A stretch of DNA of 64,000 nucleotides, from the NCBI RefSeq assembly GCF_000613125.1, contig NZ_HG964497.1, positions 88,910 to 152,909 on the forward strand, in the 5' to 3' direction. Origin of the DNA: Bacillus sp. EB01 (GTDB lineage: Bacteria; Bacillota; Bacilli; Bacillales; Cytobacillaceae). Below are positions 62,019 to 64,000 of the stretch, one piece after another (position 1 is the stretch's first letter; each line of letters begins with the position of its first letter). Below the pieces are notes generated by a model. It ran no database searches and was not told the DNA's origin. It worked only from the letters and a program-made list of their open reading frames with translations. The position numbers were made by a program, and so were the translations under genes.

Positions 62019-62706
62019 TTACTGTCACCCTCCCTTCAGCCTGTTCTTGCAATAGTACCAAGCGATGTACATAAATACTTGGAGTGGCAACTGCCTCCGG
62101 ATCGATTACGCCAACGTCTACAATTTCATCGACCTCAGCTATCGTAAGTCGTGCCGCTGTCGCCATAACCGGGTTGAAGTTCCGCTGTGTTTTTCGATAT
62201 ACAAGATTTCCCCACCGGTCAGCACAATGTGCTTTTATAAAGGCATAGTCCCCTGTAATGGCTTGCTCAAGGACATGTACCTTCCCATTGAAATCCCGTG
62301 TTTCTTTACCTTCCGCAAGTTCAGTGCCCACTGCTGTAGGTGTATAAAAAGCCGGAATACCAGCCCCGCCTGCCCGGATCCGTTCCGCCAATGTTCCTTG
62401 CGGAGCGATCTCCAACTCAATGCTTCCCTTCTCGAGGCGTTGAATTAGGTCATCCGCGTGTGGACCGACTGGGAACGAACAAATGATTTTCCTTACCTGA
62501 TTGTTGGAAATAAGTGCTGCAACACCATCACTTACAGCCCCTATATTATTGGATACAACCGTAAGGTCCTTTGCACCCTGCTCCACAAGTGCCGCGATAA
62601 GATGTGACGGCAGCCCGCTGCCTCCAAATCCACCGACGAGGAGTGTAGCCCCATCCTTCATGTCAGCCACAGCTTTTGCTGCATTTTCGAACTTCTTTTG
62701 GATCAT
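62011..62706 (-). CDS. 3-oxoacid CoA-transferase, alpha subunit
   Basis: A 231-aa subunit (LLVGGFGGSGLPSHLIAALVEQG, FYTPTAVGTELAEGKETR, RTQRNFNP-type motif). GGGAGG site before ATG. The presence of a 3-oxoacid transferase implies a ring-cleavage or side-chain product that needs CoA activation, different from the gentisate route, which needs none. Confidence 0.93.
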   Translation of the reverse strand: MIQKKFENAAKAVADMKDGATLLVGGFGGSGLPSHLIAALVEQGAKDLTVVSNNIGAVSDGVAALISNNQVRKIICSFPVGPHADDLIQRLEKGSIELEIAPQGTLAERIRAGGAGIPAFYTPTAVGTELAEGKETRDFNGKVHVLEQAITGDYAFIKAHCADRWGNLVYRKTQRNFNPVMATAARLTIAEVDEIVDVGVIDPEAVATPSIYVHRLVLLQEQAEGRVTVNG

Positions 62707-62725
62707 TCAGTTTTTCCTCCCTTCA

Positions 62726-63670
62726 TTATTGATGAATGTGACGAAGTTCTTCTTTGTAGCCGTTTATTGTTACAAAAAAAGCACATGGCAGGAATCTTGG
62801 ATCACCTCTATAGCCAAGTTCTTCGGCAATTGAGCCAAAAGGCCCGTAAAGTTCATGATGATGCTCTTTTGTCACCCCACTGGCCAAATGCTGTTTAAGA
62901 ATGGCAGCCAACTTTCCTTCCATATTAAGGCTTGACTGGAGGGCTGCCACTACCTGTTCACCCTTAATCTGGGCGCTTTGGATCTCACCATGACGATTTC
63001 GGAAAGGGTGTCCTAGATACAATTGTCTTGGGCGGACCTCTTCCAATAGCCGATGTAAACTTCTTCGATATAACGTTGGATTCTCAATCGTTGGCAAGCC
63101 GCTGGCACCGCCATACATTTGAACTGCATCGGCTGCGAAAGCTATCCCGTCAAGTAAAAAGGTAACGGAACCTATTGAATGGCCTGGAGTTTCGATCACT
63201 TTGACAGAAATGTCACCGCCAAGACTTACGGTATCACCTTCGACAACTTCCAGTGCAGGTTCGATAGTACCTCCGATATCCGAAGTCAGCATCCTGATAT
63301 GCTTTTCCTGAATAATCGGGTCTATGATGTATCTTCCTTGAAGTGCTTGGTAATCAACGATATGTTCGTTTATGTCCCGCAAGAGTCGTGCTTCTTTTTT
63401 GGGAATGACCACTTTTGCTCGTCGCCCAGTTTTTTCCCATACTGCAAAAGCCCCACCCAGATGATCTACATGGCCATGTGTGAGCAATATCCAGCTAATG
63501 TCTTCTATTTTTATTCCGTGTTCAGCCAAGGCTGGTTCGATATCTTGTTCAGCAGAGGCATTTACTCCAGCGTCGATAAGTGCTGGTTCCGGTGAGTCCA
63601 CATAATAAGCAAATGCTGAAATTGGGCCAAATTTACATTCTATTGGTATCACCCGTACAGAGCTGCTCAA
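62726..63670 (-). CDS. MBL-fold metallo-hydrolase
   Basis: A 314-aa metallo-beta-lactamase-fold protein with the zinc motif THGHVDHLGG, the later His in ETPGHSIGS, and YLGHPFRNRHGE. TTG 63670 lies 8 nt after AGGAGG; GTG 63679 overlaps that site. It could hydrolyse a thioester or lactone in the same pathway as the CoA-transferase; not determinable by sequence alone. Confidence 0.88.
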   Translation of the reverse strand: MSSSVRVIPIECKFGPISAFAYYVDSPEPALIDAGVNASAEQDIEPALAEHGIKIEDISWILLTHGHVDHLGGAFAVWEKTGRRAKVVIPKKEARLLRDINEHIVDYQALQGRYIIDPIIQEKHIRMLTSDIGGTIEPALEVVEGDTVSLGGDISVKVIETPGHSIGSVTFLLDGIAFAADAVQMYGGASGLPTIENPTLYRRSLHRLLEEVRPRQLYLGHPFRNRHGEIQSAQIKGEQVVAALQSSLNMEGKLAAILKQHLASGVTKEHHHELYGPFGSIAEELGYRGDPRFLPCAFFVTINGYKEELRHIHQ

Positions 63671-63714
63671 GTCCTTCACCTCCTAGTTGGATTGGGTAGT
63701 TGCTGAAGAATTCT

Positions 63715-64000
63715 TTATTTTTTTGTAATATCGAACTCTTTCGGAACTACTGGCAAAACTAATCGTGAAGGATGTTCTGCATCGCGATAAATTTTATGAG
63801 TTGTCGCCCGGCCACTCGGCAAGTGATAGCTATCAGGCGGCAGCAATTTGGCTTCATCCCCATCAATTGCTTCGTTACAAGCAAGTTCCAACTCAATGCG
63901 ATGCCCTGTTTTAATTAAGAAGGAGAACGGATAAAGTCTTATCGCGTATTCCAGGATCTCCCCCGGTGATACCGGAACCGACCGTGTATGTGGATGCCAA
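63715..64000 (-). CDS. CocE/NonD family hydrolase, C-terminal fragment
   Basis: The last 94 codons of a minus-strand gene whose start lies beyond the window. It shows the beta-jelly-roll end of X-Pro dipeptidyl-peptidase/cocaine-esterase-like hydrolases (EYAIRLYPFSFLIKTGHRIE, HLPSGRATTHKIYRDAEHPS). It ends 45 bp before the MBL start, so it heads or continues the same operon. Catalytic part not visible. Confidence 0.8.
   Translation of the reverse strand, partial: WHPHTRSVPVSPGEILEYAIRLYPFSFLIKTGHRIELELACNEAIDGDEAKLLPPDSYHLPSGRATTHKIYRDAEHPSRLVLPVVPKEFDITKK

Overview
The window looks like chromosome from a low-to-mid-GC, spore-forming Bacillaceae (Mesobacillus/Neobacillus/Cytobacillus-like; the genus is an inference, not demonstrated). 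Supporting signs are strong AGGAGG-type ribosome sites, frequent TTG/GTG starts, a qoxABCD menaquinol oxidase, a seven-gene Mrp antiporter, a CcpA-type cre site, and the small Bacillaceae families YvrJ, DUF1659 and DUF2922. No rRNA or tRNA gene was seen.

Layout. 0-6 kb (minus): a 5'-complete but window-truncated MASE3-PAS histidine kinase, then sbcC/sbcD. 6-9 kb: a cold-shock gene, a small-protein cassette (YvrJ, DUF2922, DUF1659), a lone holin-like gene, and several families of non-coding repeats. 9-17 kb: a napA-napB-napD-napG periplasmic-type nitrate reductase operon (minus), divergent from qoxABCD (plus). The shared control region carries two FNR-type palindromes and a ResD-like site, so it can be read as an oxygen/nitrate respiration switch. 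17-21 kb: small membrane and secreted proteins, an aldo/keto reductase, a truncated TorD-type chaperone remnant next to a 132-bp tandem repeat, and a small membrane protein.

21-32.5 kb (minus): the most unusual gene block. It holds three multicopper-oxidase-type proteins (473, 437 and 1390 aa), a CopC and a CopD protein, and a 737-aa exported protein with Ig/PKD-like domains. The 1390-aa protein has six cupredoxin-like domains plus a C-terminal FN3 domain. Copper ligands are distributed unevenly among the oxidases, which suggests a metal-oxidising extracytoplasmic complex.

33-36.5 kb: a hypothetical gene, a GH15 glucoamylase-like enzyme and a minimal tyrosine recombinase preceded by a dyad promoter that recurs at 20.4 kb. 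36.7-43.4 kb: a stand-alone Usp/KdpD-like protein divergent from mrpABCDEFG. 43.5-52.4 kb: an eight-unit 52-bp stem-loop array, nupC with a cre site, a lipoprotein, a lytic-transglycosylase/SH3/Ig protein, a cysteine desulfurase, cysK, a YeiH-type exporter and a second 52-bp array.

52.4-64 kb (all minus): aromatic catabolism. 3-Hydroxybenzoate 6-hydroxylase, gentisate dioxygenase, a DinB-type maleylpyruvate isomerase candidate and an FAH-type fumarylpyruvate hydrolase form a complete gentisate route. Upstream are a YciI protein, an MFS transporter, an esterase, a second flavin monooxygenase, a GntR/UTRA regulator, a two-subunit CoA-transferase, an MBL hydrolase and a partial CocE/NonD hydrolase whose joint substrate is unclear.

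The least explained structure is non-coding. Three intergenic arrays, unrelated in sequence, all have a 52-bp period and an internal dyad in each unit. There are also a dispersed repeat with fixed ends, a terminal-inverted element in two copies, and a 38-bp dyad promoter in two copies.
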